64,000 nt of DNA from Tubulanus polymorphus (taxonomy: Eukaryota > Nemertea > Palaeonemertea > Tubulaniformes > Tubulanidae). The stretch lies in contig NC_134031.1 in NCBI RefSeq assembly GCF_964204645.1, forward strand, positions 21,325,307-21,389,306. The letters run 5' to 3'. The notes under the pieces were generated by a model. The model saw only the letters and a program-made list of their open reading frames with translations. It ran no database searches and was not told where the DNA came from. The position numbers and the translations under genes were made by a program. This document shows, piece by piece, positions 9,693 to 22,300 of the stretch (positions are counted from its first letter, which is position 1; each line of letters opens with the position of its first letter).

Positions 9693-11447
9693 AGCTGCAA
9701 AGCAGCGATAACGGGTTTCTGCCTTGCTGGACGAGGAGCGCAACCTAGGGGTCAGCTGATAACATGGCTATGTTGATTCACATGGGATACTACGCGAAAA
9801 GTTCTAATGTACCAAGGTTAGGGGAAATGACAACGAGAATAACGAAGATACGGTACTTTTACCATGCCCAAGTGGTCGGTAATTTGCCGGTTAGCGTACT
9901 ACTGAATTACAATCGAAAAAACTGATGCTAGAATGAGTTTTCAACATTAATGCCCCTAGTGGTTAGAATAGGAACTAATTATGTTAGGGATTCGTTGTAT
10001 CTTATATCCAGGTACATGTATATCAATTTTCATAGAGATCCTTTTATCCTCTTAGTAGCTATCAATGAATATGCATTTCCAGCAAAATGTAGGTGGCGCT
10101 CCTGGAGAAGCATATAATTTACCTACTTAAAACATACATAAATACAAGTATCTTGAAAAGGGCTACTAACCACACATTGCAACCTCGATTCTATCGCCAA
10201 CGGTTAAGGACCTAGGAGCAAAAATCGTTGTTTTCACATTCCCCTAGTGGCAGTTGTATGAACTAATCATGCAGGATGGCATATTACACACATGTCTTTG
10301 TACTTATACCAAGTTTTGTGATTTTCATAATAAACAGACCTCATTAAATGCGAAAAATGGATGCTGAAATCGATTTTTCAAAATTTACGCCCCCTAGTGG
10401 TTAAAATGGGAACTAATCATATGAGGGGTTCGCTTCGTTTTGTAACCAGGTACATGTGTATCAATTTTTATAGAAATCCATTGATACCCTTAGTCGATAT
10501 AGATGAAAATGCGTATTCCAGCGTCTTATAGGTGGCGCTACTGGAGAACCATATGAGTTACATAGTTATACCATACATCAATAAAAGCGTCTTCGCAAGG
10601 GGTACTGATCACTCATTGCAACCACGATTCTATCTCCAACGGTTAAGGAGCTAGGAGTAAAAATCTCATTAAAAATTTTGGGGGCCCATTTTCTAGCCCG
10701 TAGAGAGCCCAAACGATTAATCGCAGATAGGGCGTGCCATTCACTTTTTTAACCTCCGAGCTGTTATGAACAACTTTCGTGCTCACCCGAAGCTGAAAAG
10801 TCAAAGACAAAAAATTTTCTCACACAGTAACTTTTTGATGTCAGAATTTTCAAATGTAAAACACCCCCTGGTGGGTGAACGGGGTCCCCGATCTAAGATC
10901 CCATCGACTTACCTCAAGGTACCTGTGTTCCGTACATCTCACGAAAGTTTCAAGTAAATCCGTCAAGGAATATTGCAATGCTTACAGAATATAGCCATCC
11001 AGGCTCTCGCGTATAGATACCGTAGCTGCATTCATTAGCTCTATCCAGGGAAGTTACTGCAAGGGCTATTGCTTGTATATGCGGCACAAAAATTCCTCAG
11101 TTGCGTTCACTCGAGACTGACCCCATTCAGTGCGCCACATATATATAAAGATACTCAAAAACTACAGATCTAGTACACCAGCTCTATCACTGCTTATATG
11201 GACACTGACACAAACAGACGCACTGACGCGCTGTTGCAATAACACGTAGGTAATACACATACGTAGATGGATACTGTTTGAATCGGGCTTAAATTTCGAT
11301 GTTTAGAGGCTCACAGTGAGTAAACAGTGCAATTCTGATTAATATCACGTACAGTATTTGTCAATGCAGCGTAGTACTTGAGATACAGAATGGTTTCACC
11401 GACAGTGAAAGTAGTGTGAAAAAGAATATAATAATAATAATAAATAT
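9693..11447 (+). repeat. tandem dispersed-repeat unit 2
   Basis: Second head-to-tail unit, slightly shorter (about 1755 bp) because its start and tail are reduced. It joins unit 3 through a short (TAA)4 tract without the hairpin cassette. The internal order of motifs matches units 1 and 3. No gene is seen. Confidence 0.75.
9949..10878 (-). promoter_or_regulatory. CTCF-like motif cluster in unit 2
   Basis: Four same-orientation matches at 9949-9966 (gcccctagtggtta), 10238-10253 (cccctagtggcag), 10387-10403 (acgccccctagtggtta) and 10861-10878 (accccctggtgggtg). Spacings of about 289, 149 and 474 bp match unit 3 to within a few bases. Confidence 0.4.
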
Positions 11448-11827
11448 AGCTGCAAAGCAGCGATAACGGGTTTCTTCCTTGCTGGATAAGGAGCGCCATC
11501 TAGGGGACAGCTGAGAACATGACTAGGTATGACTGCAGTTTAGGTGTCCCTAATGGTTATGTACCTAACCTTACCATAACACTATTCTTTAATAACACTA
11601 GCGCCACCCAGTGGATAGGTGACCCAAACTGCAGTTAGACCCATGGCTTTATTGATCCAAATGGGCTACTACGCGAAAAGTTCTAATGTACCAAGGTTAG
11701 GGGAAATGACACCGAGAATAACAAAGATACGGTACTTTTACCGTGCCCAAGTGGCCGGGAATTTGCCGGTTAGCATACTACTGAATTACAATAGAAAAAA
11801 CTGATGCTACAATGAGTTTTCAACATT

Positions 11828-12754
11828 AACACCCCCTAGTGGTTAGAATAGGAACTCATTATGTTAGGAATTCGTTGTATCTTATATCTAGGTATATGTA
11901 TATAAATTTTCATTGAAATCCCTTTATCCGCTTAGTAGATATCAATTAAAATTCATTTCCAGCAACTTGTAGGTGGCGCTTCTAGAGAACCATATGAGTA
12001 ACCTACTTAAACCATGCATCAATACAAGTGTCTTGTAAAGGGCTACTAACCACACATTCAAACAACCATTCCATTGGCAACGGTTAAGAGCCTAGGAGCA
12101 GAAATCGTTGTTTTCACGGTCCCCTGGTGGTAGTTGTATGACCTAATCATGCAGGTTGGCATATTACACACATTTCTGTGTACTTATACCAAGTTTTGTG
12201 ATTTGCATAATAATCAGACCGCATTACATGCGAAAAATGGATGCTGAAATGAGTTTTTAAAATTTACGCCCCCTAGTGGTTAAAATAGGAACTAATTATG
12301 TGAGGGGTTCTTTGTATTTAGTAACGAGGTACATGTGTATCAATTTTTATAGAAATCCATCCACACGCTTAGTCGATATAGATGAAAATGCGTTATCCAG
12401 CATTTTATAGGTGGCGCTACTGGAAAACCAAATGAGTTACATGGTTAAACCTTACATCAATACAAGCGTCTTGTCAAGGGCTACTGATCACTCATGCAAC
12501 CACGATTCTATCTCTAACGGTTAAGGAGCTAGGAGCAAAAATCTCATTAAAAATATTTGGGGCCCATTTAAGAGCCCCTAGAGCCCAAACGGTTAATCGC
12601 AGATCGGGCGTGCCACTGACTTTTTTAACCTTCGGGCTGTTATGAACAACTTTCGTGCTAACCTGAAGCTGAAAAGTCAAACACAAAAATTTTTCTTACA
12701 CAGTAACTTTTCGATGTCAGAATTTTCAAAAATAAAACGCCTCCTGGTGGGTGA
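11828..12754 (-). promoter_or_regulatory. CTCF-like motif cluster in unit 3
   Basis: Four same-orientation matches at 11828-11846 (accccctagtggttag), 12118-12133 (tcccctggtggtag), 12266-12282 (acgccccctagtggtta) and 12737-12754 (gcctcctggtgggtg), at nearly the same internal positions as in unit 2. Confidence 0.4.
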
Positions 12755-13332
12755 ACGGGGTCCCCAATCAAAGATCCCTTCGACTTACCTCAAGGTACCT
12801 GTGTTCCGTACATCTTGCGTAAGTTTCACGTTAATCCGTTACGAAATAGTCTTGTTACTAGCCGAATTCGAAGTATTAAAGCCTATATACTGATATATGA
12901 TGCTCTCTTACTTGTGTATACGACACAAACAAGCTATAAAAATTCCTCAGTTGCGTTCAGTCGAGCAATGTCCTAATTCATCAATCGTCCTTAGAGGAGA
13001 TAAAAATATCACTACTGCTTATGTGTTTACTACAGATCTAGAACAACCCAGCTCTATCAATATAAGGACACAAACACAAACACACGTATTTAGGAGGAGC
13101 TGTGGGAATAAGACACGTATACAATACATACACGTATATGGATACTGTTTGAATCGGGCTTAAATTTCGATGTTTAGAGGCTCACAGTAAGTAAACAGTG
13201 CAATTCTAATTAATATCATATACAGTATTTGTCAATGCAGCGTAGTACTTGTGATACAGAATGGTTTCACCAACAGTGAAAGTAAATTGCAGTTGTTTAT
13301 ATCCTTTCAGTACGATCCAGTGTGAAAAAGAA

Positions 13333-13339
13333 TATAATC

Positions 13340-13376
<37 letters not shown>

Positions 13377-13383
13377 TAATAAT
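13333..13383. repeat. interrupted (TAA)n microsatellite
   Basis: TAA triplets with a TCA and a TGA interruption near the ends, at the 3' end of tandem unit 3. Confidence 0.9.
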
Positions 13384-13399
13384 CAACAGAATTACAATA

Positions 13400-13426
13400 G
13401 GGTTTCTGCGAAAGCAGCAGAAACCC
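13400..13426. repeat. junction hairpin cassette, first type
   Basis: Perfect 10-bp stem GGGTTTCTGC / GCAGAAACCC with loop gaaagca. It differs from the 9659 copy only in the loop. Confidence 0.85.
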
Positions 13427-13448
13427 AAATAATCACGCGAATTTCAAT

Positions 13449-13478
13449 AGGGTTTTCTGTGAAGCAACAGCAAACCCT
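13449..13478. repeat. junction hairpin cassette, second type
   Basis: 12-bp arms AGGGTTTTCTGT / ACAGCAAACCCT with one mismatch and loop gaagca, 22 bp after the first cassette. The same type with perfect arms is at 29386-29415. Polinton sequence starts immediately after it. Confidence 0.8.
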
Positions 13479-13520
13479 AATAAAACTAAACACATTTAGA
13501 GAATAAATTGAAATTAGAAT

Positions 13521-16500
13521 ATGAAGATAGAATATGAAGATGATATATTAGAAACTAAATTAGATGAATTAAAGAATGAAAAAGAAATATATATATATAT
13601 ATATGTGATACGTGTAATCAATCATTCAGTGGTAAAAGATATTATAAAGAACATTTAAAATCTAAAAGTCATATTAGAAATATGAATAATGATATTTTAG
13701 GTGAAGATTATTTTGATAAAGATAATGATAAGAAACAGAAGACAATTAAAAGAATAGAAAATAAAATAAACAATAAAAGACCATACATGGAAGATGTAAG
13801 AAATTATATTTATTCATTAGATAATAAAAAAGAAATAGAAATAACCGAAGCATTCAAAAGTGATATTGGACCATCTGCAATTGAATTTAAATTTCATAAA
13901 GGCAAAACATTGGAATAAAAAGCATTTAGAAAATATGAAAAATATTATAAAAATAATTACAGATGTTGAATACGCTAAAATTAGTATATCTTCTAAAGTT
14001 AAATTTATAAAATCTGAAGATAAACCAATATATAATATAAATTCTCATTCACAACATATTGTATCTAAACAACGTATAGATGATAGATTAGATATATGTT
14101 ATAATGAAATAAAAACTAAAATAGAAGAGAAATATTTTGAAGGATCTGGTTTAATATTTGATGAAATAATATTTATGACTTTACATGTTTATAACAGAAA
14201 ATATAATAAGTTAACTAAATCAAAACCAATTGATGAAAATAATTTATCATATTATAAAGATGATAATATAAATGGATCAAGTTATATCAAATTACCATTT
14301 AAAACAAATGCATTAATAAATGTACAAAATGAAGATGATAAATGTTTTCTATGGTCAATAATTAGTTGCTTATATCCAACAGAAGATATTACTCATAGTT
14401 TTAGATTAACACATTATAAACCATTTGAAAATAATTATAAGATGGATAATTATCCCGTTAGAATTAAAAATATCCCAAAAATAGAAAGAAAGAGATAATA
14501 ATATTAAGATAAATGTATTTGATTTAGTCAAAAAACCAAAAATAAAAGGTAACAATATTAAACATTATACATTAGAACCTTTGTATTTATCAAAAGATTA
14601 TGATTCGATTATGATATGAAATGATGTTATAGATATATTATATTATGAGAATCATTATATGTGGATAAAACGTATTGATTTATTTTTTAAATCAGAAAAT
14701 GATTTTGATAATAAAATATATCTATGTAGAAAATGTATAACTAAATTCAGATCTGAAAGTGCATTATTAAATCATAAACAATTATGTGAAAATCATGATT
14801 ATTGTAAAATAGTTTTACCAAATGAAAAGGATAAAGTATTAGAATTCAAAAAATATAATTACAAGAATAAAGTACCATTTGTAATATATGGAGATTTTGA
14901 ATCACTCAATAAAGAATTAATTGATCAAGATAGAAAAGAAATATATCATAAAAGAAAGAAATTAAATTCTAATGAAAATGATATAATTGATTATTCAGAT
15001 CCTCTAATAACAAATACTATTAAACAGATTCATCAATCAGCTGCAGCTTTTGGGTTATATATAAAATCTGATTATCCGGAACTAATTATAAGTGAATATT
15101 ATAATTACAGAAATGAAAATGTTATCAATCATTTTTATGACTTATTAATTGAATAGGAAATCAAATTTAGTAAACTATTAAATGAAAATAAAGAAATAAT
15201 TATGACAGAAGATAAAGAAGAATTTGAGTTTGCAGATAAATGTTTTTATTGTGAAAAGATATTTAATTATAAAAAAGTATGAGACCATGATCATTTGAAT
15301 GGAAAGTTTAGAGGCGCAGCACATGAGAATTGTAACTTACAAGCTAAGAAAATTAACTTTGTTCCAGTAATGTTTCATAATATCGGGGTATGATGCTCAT
15401 TTATTCATCAAGCAACTATGCCATAAAAGAGAAGAAATCAATAATGAAATAGAAAGAGTAAATTCATATAGATCAAAAGATAAAATACCAACTTATAAAT
15501 TTAAAAAGGCAGCTAAAACATCTGAGAATTATATATCTTTCCAATTTGGGTGTTTAAGATTCATAGATTCATATAGATTTTTAAGTGTTCATTAGATAAT
15601 TTATCAAAATCATTAGTTGATGATGAATTAAAGATATTAAAGCAACACTATCCAAATAATGATGATTTTCAATTAGTGAGATATAAAGCAATAATTCCAT
15701 ATTCATTTTATAAATCACATAATGATTTCAATATAACTGAATTATTAAAAGAAAAATTCTATGATGAATTAAAAAATGAATATGTTAAAGATGAAGTATA
15801 TAATAGAACATTGAATATTTGGAATCATTTTGGAATAAAAAATATCATGGACAATTAGTAGATTTATATCTAAAATCAGATGTATTATTATTAACTGATA
15901 TATTTGAAAGGTTTAGAAATGTAAATCTAAAATATTTTAATATTGATCCATGTCATTGTTATTCTAGTCCAGGTTTAACTTGGGATTGTGGATTAAAATT
16001 TACAGATATAAAAATGGATTTATTAACGAATATAGATCAATTATTATTATTTGAAAAATCTATAAGAGGAGGAGTTTCGGGTGTATTAGGCGATAGATAT
16101 TTCAATGTAAATGATAACCTTGGATATAAGTTATTATAAATAGATGCAAATAATCTATATGGTTGGGCAATGATGGAACCTCAACCTTATGGAGTATTTG
16201 AAATAAGTTAAGTTTTACAACATGAAAATAATGATAAATTTGATTGGAAGAAAAGAATTCTAGATATTGCAGATGATTCAGATACTGGTTACTTTTTCGT
16301 TGTAGATTTAGAATATCCTGAAGATAAAAAATTTAAATCTAGAAATCAAGCTTACTGTCCCGAACATATAACTGTAACACATGAAGAATTATCAAATTAT
16401 CAAAAAAGAATTAAACCTGAAAATCATATTCATACAGAAAAGTTAATGGTAACTCAGGAAGATAAATATAATTATGTAGTACATTATAGAATGTTGAAAT

Positions 16501-17381
16501 TTTATTTGAATCAAGGAATGGTTCTAAAAAAAGTGCATAGATATATTTCATTCAGTCAATCTAAATGGTTAGAAAAATATATAGATTTTAACACCAAACA
16601 GAGAACTAAAGCTAAAACTGATTTCGAGAAAGATTTCTTCAAGTTAATGAATAATGCATTCTATGGTAAGACTTGTGAAAATATTAGAAATAGAAATGAT
16701 ATTGAGTTCTAAGTTAATAATGGAAAAAGAATTAGACATTTACAAACATATCCTAAATTCATTGGTAACAGAATATTTGATAAAAATTTAGCTGCAGTTA
16801 AACTGAGGAGAACTTCTATGAAATTTAATAAACCAATTTATGTTGGTGCTTCAGTTTTAGAAATATCAAAACTATTAATGTATGAATTCTATTATAACGT
16901 ATTACAACCTCACTTTGGAGAAAAGCATATAGAAATCTTATATTTTGATACAGATTCTTACATATTAAAGATTAAAACTAATAACATAACAGATGATTTA
17001 AAAACATTAAAACATCATTTTGATCATGAATTGTTTAGCAATGATAATAAAAAGGTGCCCGGTAAATTCAAAGATGAATTAGGAGGTGAAGAAATGATAG
17101 AATTTATAGGCATCAGGTCTAAAATGTATAGTAATACAACTAAAACTCATGAAGCTAAAAAGTTAAAAGGAATTACCAAAAGCGTAGTATAAAAGAATAT
17201 TCATTTCAAAGATTACATCAATTGCATATTTAATGAAGAAGTTAGAAAACATAAGATTAAATGTTTAAGATCTGAGTACCGCGAGATGTTTATTGAAGAA
17301 ATTGAAAAGGTTAGTTTAAATCCTTTCGATGATAAAAGATGTATTTTAGATGATGGAATTCATACAGTTGCTAATGGTTGC
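13521..17381 (+). pseudogene. Polinton protein-primed DNA polymerase B, mutated
   Basis: Family B polymerase of the protein-primed type, which would replicate Polinton DNA. In order I see an N-terminal C2H2 finger (about 13607-13675), the DDKCFLWS block (about 14335), a second C2H2 finger (about 14725-14805), an Exo I motif YGDFES (14887-14904), an HNH-like DHDHLNGKFRGAAH block (about 15289), motif A DANNLYGWAM (16143-16172), motif B KLMNNAFYG (16641-16667) and motif C YFDTDS (16941-16958). The frame is broken by an (AT)n run near 13590, by frameshifts and by many stops, e.g. 15154-15156, 16137-16139 directly before motif A, 16710-16712 and 17190-17192. It is then split by the BEL element at 17382; the last 5 bases here are the target duplicate. 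Confidence 0.93.
17377..17381 (+). repeat. BEL target-site duplication, left (GTTGC)
   Basis: GTTGC lies directly before the TG of the 5' LTR and is repeated at 24376-24380 directly after the CA of the 3' LTR. A 5-bp duplication suits BEL/Pao integration. Confidence 0.9.
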
Positions 17382-17998
17382 TGTACGGACAATTTATGTA
17401 CTGTTGGCTATTATTTGTATGTGAGATATCTGACTTTTTCATTGTGAATTTCTATTCATATATTTGCCATAGCTTAGTATTTCAATATATTCTATCTGGT
17501 TTTTGTGTGTATTTGAACAGCTTTTAGGCCTTTAGAATTTGTTTCATTCAAGGTATTATGTTAATTCTGGTCATATGACCATTTCTGCATTTCTGCATTT
17601 CTGCATTTATTTGTCACTTGAATACTGGTGCTTGTACTGACAAGTTATAACTGGAAATGGCTCATAGACCTTTAAGAATTTCGGAGTCTAATATAGAATG
17701 TAGGGATTTTTATGGAGCCAAATATCACGGTATGTTTGTATTTTTATTCTTGTTATATTATGTACTTCAAAAGTGGTCTAAAATAGATTGCTGTTATTTA
17801 AGTGTAATTTAATTATCAGTTTGATGTGTTATGTAATTATATCATTGTTTACTGAAAGTTGGTATGATTTCTGTATTTTTCAGTAATCTTATGTCATCGA
17901 ACAAACGAAACGGATATTAGAATATATACTGATTGATGATATACGAATTTACGTCTTGGCGTTAAATGATTGAAGTGATCCCTTTTTTGCAAAGAACA
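17382..17998 (+). repeat. 5' LTR
   Basis: 617 bp, from TG to CA. It contains a triple 'atttctgc' run at about 17580-17606. Against the 3' LTR I count five substitutions and no indels. Confidence 0.95.
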
Positions 17999-18011
17999 TT
18001 ATTACGTGATA

Positions 18012-18029
18012 TGGTACTATGGCGTCGAG
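18012..18029 (+). other. candidate primer-binding site
   Basis: The first TGG after the 5' LTR (tggtactatggcg) begins 14 bp downstream and overlaps the Gag start codon at 18019. tRNA primer sites begin TGG, but I cannot match a specific tRNA, and the spacing is unusual. Confidence 0.25.
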
Positions 18030-19362
18030 CGACAATATTACTACCAAACCCAGACGAGATAGAAAGCTGACTGAGAGAGGGTTAGGATTCCAGAAAGATC
18101 TGAAGCTGAAAGAAAGAGATCAATTACAGAAGATTCTACAGAAAAGGTCGAGTGTTTTAAAGAAGGTTTTAGAAGATACTGACGCTGATTTCGGGAAACT
18201 GCAAACTGCCTACCAATTATGGGTCAATGATTATGATGCTTATTTGAACGCTAACGATGTGTATGTTAGTTTGCTGTCTGAAGAAGAAAAAAGAAATCAT
18301 GCGTTGGTTACACACGTAGAAGATGATTTCTTCCGAAATACTAAGAGTCAAACAGAGAAACGACTGTTAGAGCTGTCATCCAAGTTATCATCTGTAAAAC
18401 GAAGTGATAAGGAATCTCGAAGTTCGAGAAAATCCCGCTCATCTCACAGTTCCATATCAGCAGCCCAGTTGAAAGAAGAACAGAAGAAAGCTGAACTTAA
18501 TGTGCAACTTCTCATGGTGAAAAAGAAACAGGCACTGGAACTGCGACGACTGCAATTGAAGCAGGAAGAAGAAGCTCTTGAATTGCAGACTCAAATTGAT
18601 GTGACCTATGCTAGAAGTGAGGCTATTAATCTCCTTGAACATGGGTCATGTGATATACTGAACACTAACAGGCCTGCGGTGTCTCTGAATCCTTGTGCTG
18701 CCGTTTTTAATCCGCATCCTAAAGGTGCTAATGATGCACCACGGCATGATGATGTAGAATCCAGATTATCAGCTGATCTGGATTCCATCGTAAAGCACAT
18801 GAAGAAGCCGACCATTGATATAAAGAAGTCCGATGGTAACCCGTTGGAATTTAGGCGTTTTCTGCGCCAATTCAAGTCCCGTATCGTGGCGAATACTGAT
18901 ACTGATGATGAACGGCTTAATTTTTTGGAGCAGTATACAACGGGAACACCAAACAAGATTGTTGGGGGTTACAGTTACCTCGACTCTACAAGGGCTTATG
19001 AGGCAGCTTTAAAAGATTTAGATGAGAGATATGGTGATCCAGAAATAATAGCGAATGCATTCATCAAGAAAGCTGTTAATTGGCCGACGATAAAATCTGA
19101 CAACTGCAGAAGTTTGGATGATTTCTCAGTGTTTCTTATGGAGGTAGAAAACGCGGTCAGAGAAGTGAATGCATTGCAATTATTAGAGTATCCTGACAAT
19201 ATACAGAAGCTTGTGAGTAAACTGCCATATAATTTGCAAGAAAGATGGAGATCAGTAGTCCAGTCCACAAAGGCAACTGGAAATCTCGTTTCACTCAACA
19301 CATTGGTCAGCTTTGTGAAGAATCTAGAAAAGCCAATGATCCGACCTATGGAAAAGAAATGA
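18019..19362 (+). CDS. BEL/Pao Gag-like ORF
   Basis: 447 residues from ATG 18019, 20 bp after the LTR. The N-terminal half is charged and helical (KLKERDQLQKIL; a coiled-coil-like KEEQKKAELN...ALELRRLQLKQEEEALEL around residues 150-190). The second half, from about residue 260, matches the DUF1759 region of BEL/Pao Gag (KPTIDIKKSDGNPLEFRRF; LDERYGDPEIIANAF; LPYNLQERWRS), which would assemble the particle. The frame ends at 19362, but the family's conserved ANDP.YG segment follows in the -1 frame (Pol ORF from 19332), so Gag and Pol either use a -1 shift or are separated by a mutation. Confidence 0.88.
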   Translation: MASSDNITTKPRRDRKLTERGLGFQKDLKLKERDQLQKILQKRSSVLKKVLEDTDADFGKLQTAYQLWVNDYDAYLNANDVYVSLLSEEEKRNHALVTHVEDDFFRNTKSQTEKRLLELSSKLSSVKRSDKESRSSRKSRSSHSSISAAQLKEEQKKAELNVQLLMVKKKQALELRRLQLKQEEEALELQTQIDVTYARSEAINLLEHGSCDILNTNRPAVSLNPCAAVFNPHPKGANDAPRHDDVESRLSADLDSIVKHMKKPTIDIKKSDGNPLEFRRFLRQFKSRIVANTDTDDERLNFLEQYTTGTPNKIVGGYSYLDSTRAYEAALKDLDERYGDPEIIANAFIKKAVNWPTIKSDNCRSLDDFSVFLMEVENAVREVNALQLLEYPDNIQKLVSKLPYNLQERWRSVVQSTKATGNLVSLNTLVSFVKNLEKPMIRPMEKK

Positions 19363-22300
19363 TGATGATTCCTGTATCCAGTGGTATCAAGCAACAGGAA
19401 CCAGCGATGAAGAGACCAGAAACTGTATCAGCCATCACTGTAAATGACAGATCTGCATTCTTTAATACCAATACTGATGAAAACCGCAGACAAACACATC
19501 TAGCACTGATGAAACCTTGTTTATATTGCAAGAGTGATCATATCTTGGCTGACTGCCAGGTGGTGGTGAAGATTCCTTATAAGGAAAGAATCTCCTTTTT
19601 GATGAAGAACGGTTTATGTTGGGGATGTCTGAGGAATGGTCACCAAAGAAGGTTCTGCCGGGTGAAGCTAATCTGTGATAAATGCAGGAAGTTTCATCCT
19701 ACAGTACTACATGATGATGATTATAGAAGGGAACCAGCACCATATAACAAAGATGACCATTCATCAAACACACAAGAGACCATAGAAATTGAAAGGAAGC
19801 TGTGTGGTGTTACTTTAGAAGATGTTGGTTTCTGCACTATGTCGATCATACCTGTCAAAGTGAAGTTGTCCGGTAGAACGAAAGAGGTCATCACTTATGC
19901 ATTTCTAGACACTGGTAGCAGCGTCAACCTTTGTACCGAATCATTGAGGAAGAAATTGGCTGGATCTGGGAAAAAAGTTGACTTAAATCTGGATACAGTG
20001 ACTTCAACTAGAAGATTAAACTCACAGTTACTGAATAACCTTGAAGTGACGCAGCTGGATGGCGGAGATATTGTAACACTACCAGTGATATACTCTATGG
20101 AGAAACTACCAGTAACCAGACACAGAATACCAACTGAGGAAGATATAAGAAAATGGCCTCATCTGATTGATGTCAAAATTCCTACAGTTGATGCGGATAT
20201 TGGTCTACTAATTGGAGGAAATATTGCAGATGCGTATACTCCGTTTGAGTTTAGATCGGGCCCACCTGGGTCTCCACATGCCACAAGAACTAGGCTAGGT
20301 TGGATTCCGTGGAATTTGACGCGGCATGAAGGTGATATGGTAAACAAGATTAGCTCTGCTGTAAATAGGCTGGAAAAGATGGTTCAAGAAAGTATAAACT
20401 TAGATTTTCCAGAACGCTGTATAGACGAAAGACAGAACTGGTCAATTGAGGATCGAAAGTTTATGAAGATCATGGAAGAAGGAGTAACTATGGAGAAAGG
20501 CCATTATCAATTACCTCTTCCATGGCGGAACAAGAATATACAGTTACCGAATAATTTTGAGCAGGCAAGACGGCAACTAGGAAGTCTGAAAAGTAAACTT
20601 CTGAAGAATGATAAACTGAGGAAAGATTACAATGTCTTCATGAATAATCTAACAGATAAAGATTATGCAATGAAAGTTCCTGATGACCAGTTACACGCCA
20701 ATCAAGGCAGGACATGGTATATTCCTCATCATGGGGTTTATCATCCGAAAAAGCCGGAAAAAGTCAGAGTCGTCTTCAATTGTCCTGCAACGTATTTTGG
20801 CTATTCGTTGAACGGTTTATTGTTGCAAGGACCCGATCTGACGAATAACTTGATCGGGGTTCTGATAAGATTTCGTCAGGACAAAGTGGCTTTGATGGCT
20901 GACATAGAGGCCATGTTTTACCAAGTAAGGATGAACCCTGATGATATTGACTGTCTGAGATATTTGTGGTGGCCCAATGGTGATGTCACGCAGGAACCAG
21001 TAGCGTATAGAATGTTAGTGCACCTGTTTGGTGCAGTATCGTCGCCTAGCTGCTCTAATTGGGCATTACGCCAAACAGCTGAAGATAATCGGAATTTGTA
21101 CAACGGAGAAGTTGTGGAAACGATACTCAATAACTTTTATGTTGATGATTGCCTAAAGTCGAGAAAAGACGATGGCAAGACATTGGATTTTGTCAAGAGT
21201 TTGAAGTCATTATGCGCGGAAGGAGGCTTTAACCTTACCAAATGCGTCAGTAATGATCGTGCAGTATTAGAAGGTTTGCTGGAACATGATGTTGCAAAAT
21301 CCTGTCAAAAGGTAGATTTAGATTTGGGCCAGCTACCCACTGAACGAGCCCTTGGAGTAAACTGGAACGTTGATGATGACACATTTGGTTATAGGATTGT
21401 GTAGAGGAGGTCATCCGATACACGCAGGGGCATCCTGTCTACGATCAGTACTGTATATGATCCTCTTGGAATTGCAGTTCCATTTATCCTATCAGCGAAG
21501 GTAATGTTACAAGATCTCTGCAGAGATAAGCTCGGTTGGGATGATGTGATATCAGAAAAGTATCAGAGATTATGGGCTGAATGGCAAAAGAACCTACCAT
21601 TGCTAGAAAAGTTGAACGTATCCAGATGTTTCAAACCAGAATGGTTTGTTGGTAAGGAAGTATCCTGTCAGCTACACCATTTTAGTGACGCTAGTGAAAT
21701 TGGGTATGGCACAGTATCTTACCTGAGGTTGGAAGATGAAAATGGTAACATCAACAGTAGTTTGGTTTTCGGTAAAAGTCGTGTCGCACCACTGAAGCAA
21801 ATCACTATTCCTAGAATGAAACTGACTGCAGCTGCTTTGGCGGTGAAGATAAATAATATGATTCTGAAAGAACTGGAGTATGATGTAACGGATGTCTGTT
21901 TCTGGACTGATAGTACTGCAGTTCTGAGATATATAGCTAATGACACTGCAAGATACCACACTTTTGTAGCAAATCGGGTGAATCAGATCCGAGAATGTAC
22001 TCAAGTAGAACAGTGGAGACACATTGAGGGCAAAATGAATCCTGCAGATATAGCCAGTCGTGGACTATCATTTAAAGATGTTAGTTCTGGAAGAAGTGAC
22101 CTTTGGTTAAATGGTCCATCGTTCCTCACCAAACCAGAATCTGAATGGCCAGAATTGATTAATTTGTCACCAGATTTCCCTGATGATGAAGAAGAGCTGA
22201 AAACTGTGGCATCGATTCTTTCCAATGAGGAAGATTCAGTTTTGAAGATATACGATTATCATTCGAGTTGGTCAAGACTGAACAAATGTATCGCTTGGCT

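Larger units (their letters stand above)
11448..13427 (+). repeat. tandem dispersed-repeat unit 3
   Basis: Third head-to-tail unit. Near its start it carries a stretch absent from unit 2 (about 11523-11632, 'taggtgtccctaatggttatg' region) before the common sequence resumes. It ends in an interrupted (TAA)n tract at about 13333-13383 and two consecutive hairpin cassettes. No gene is seen. Confidence 0.75.

Noticed and set aside
9497-9711. Tyrosine- or asparagine-run frames over (TAA)n
   Set aside because: They are translations of a microsatellite, on both strands, with no conserved protein around them.
13521-17192. Stop-codon reassignment in the polymerase relic
   Set aside because: TAA, TAG and TGA all interrupt it at positions where different residues are expected, and frameshifts are present too. 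Neighbouring clean ORFs end at normal stops.
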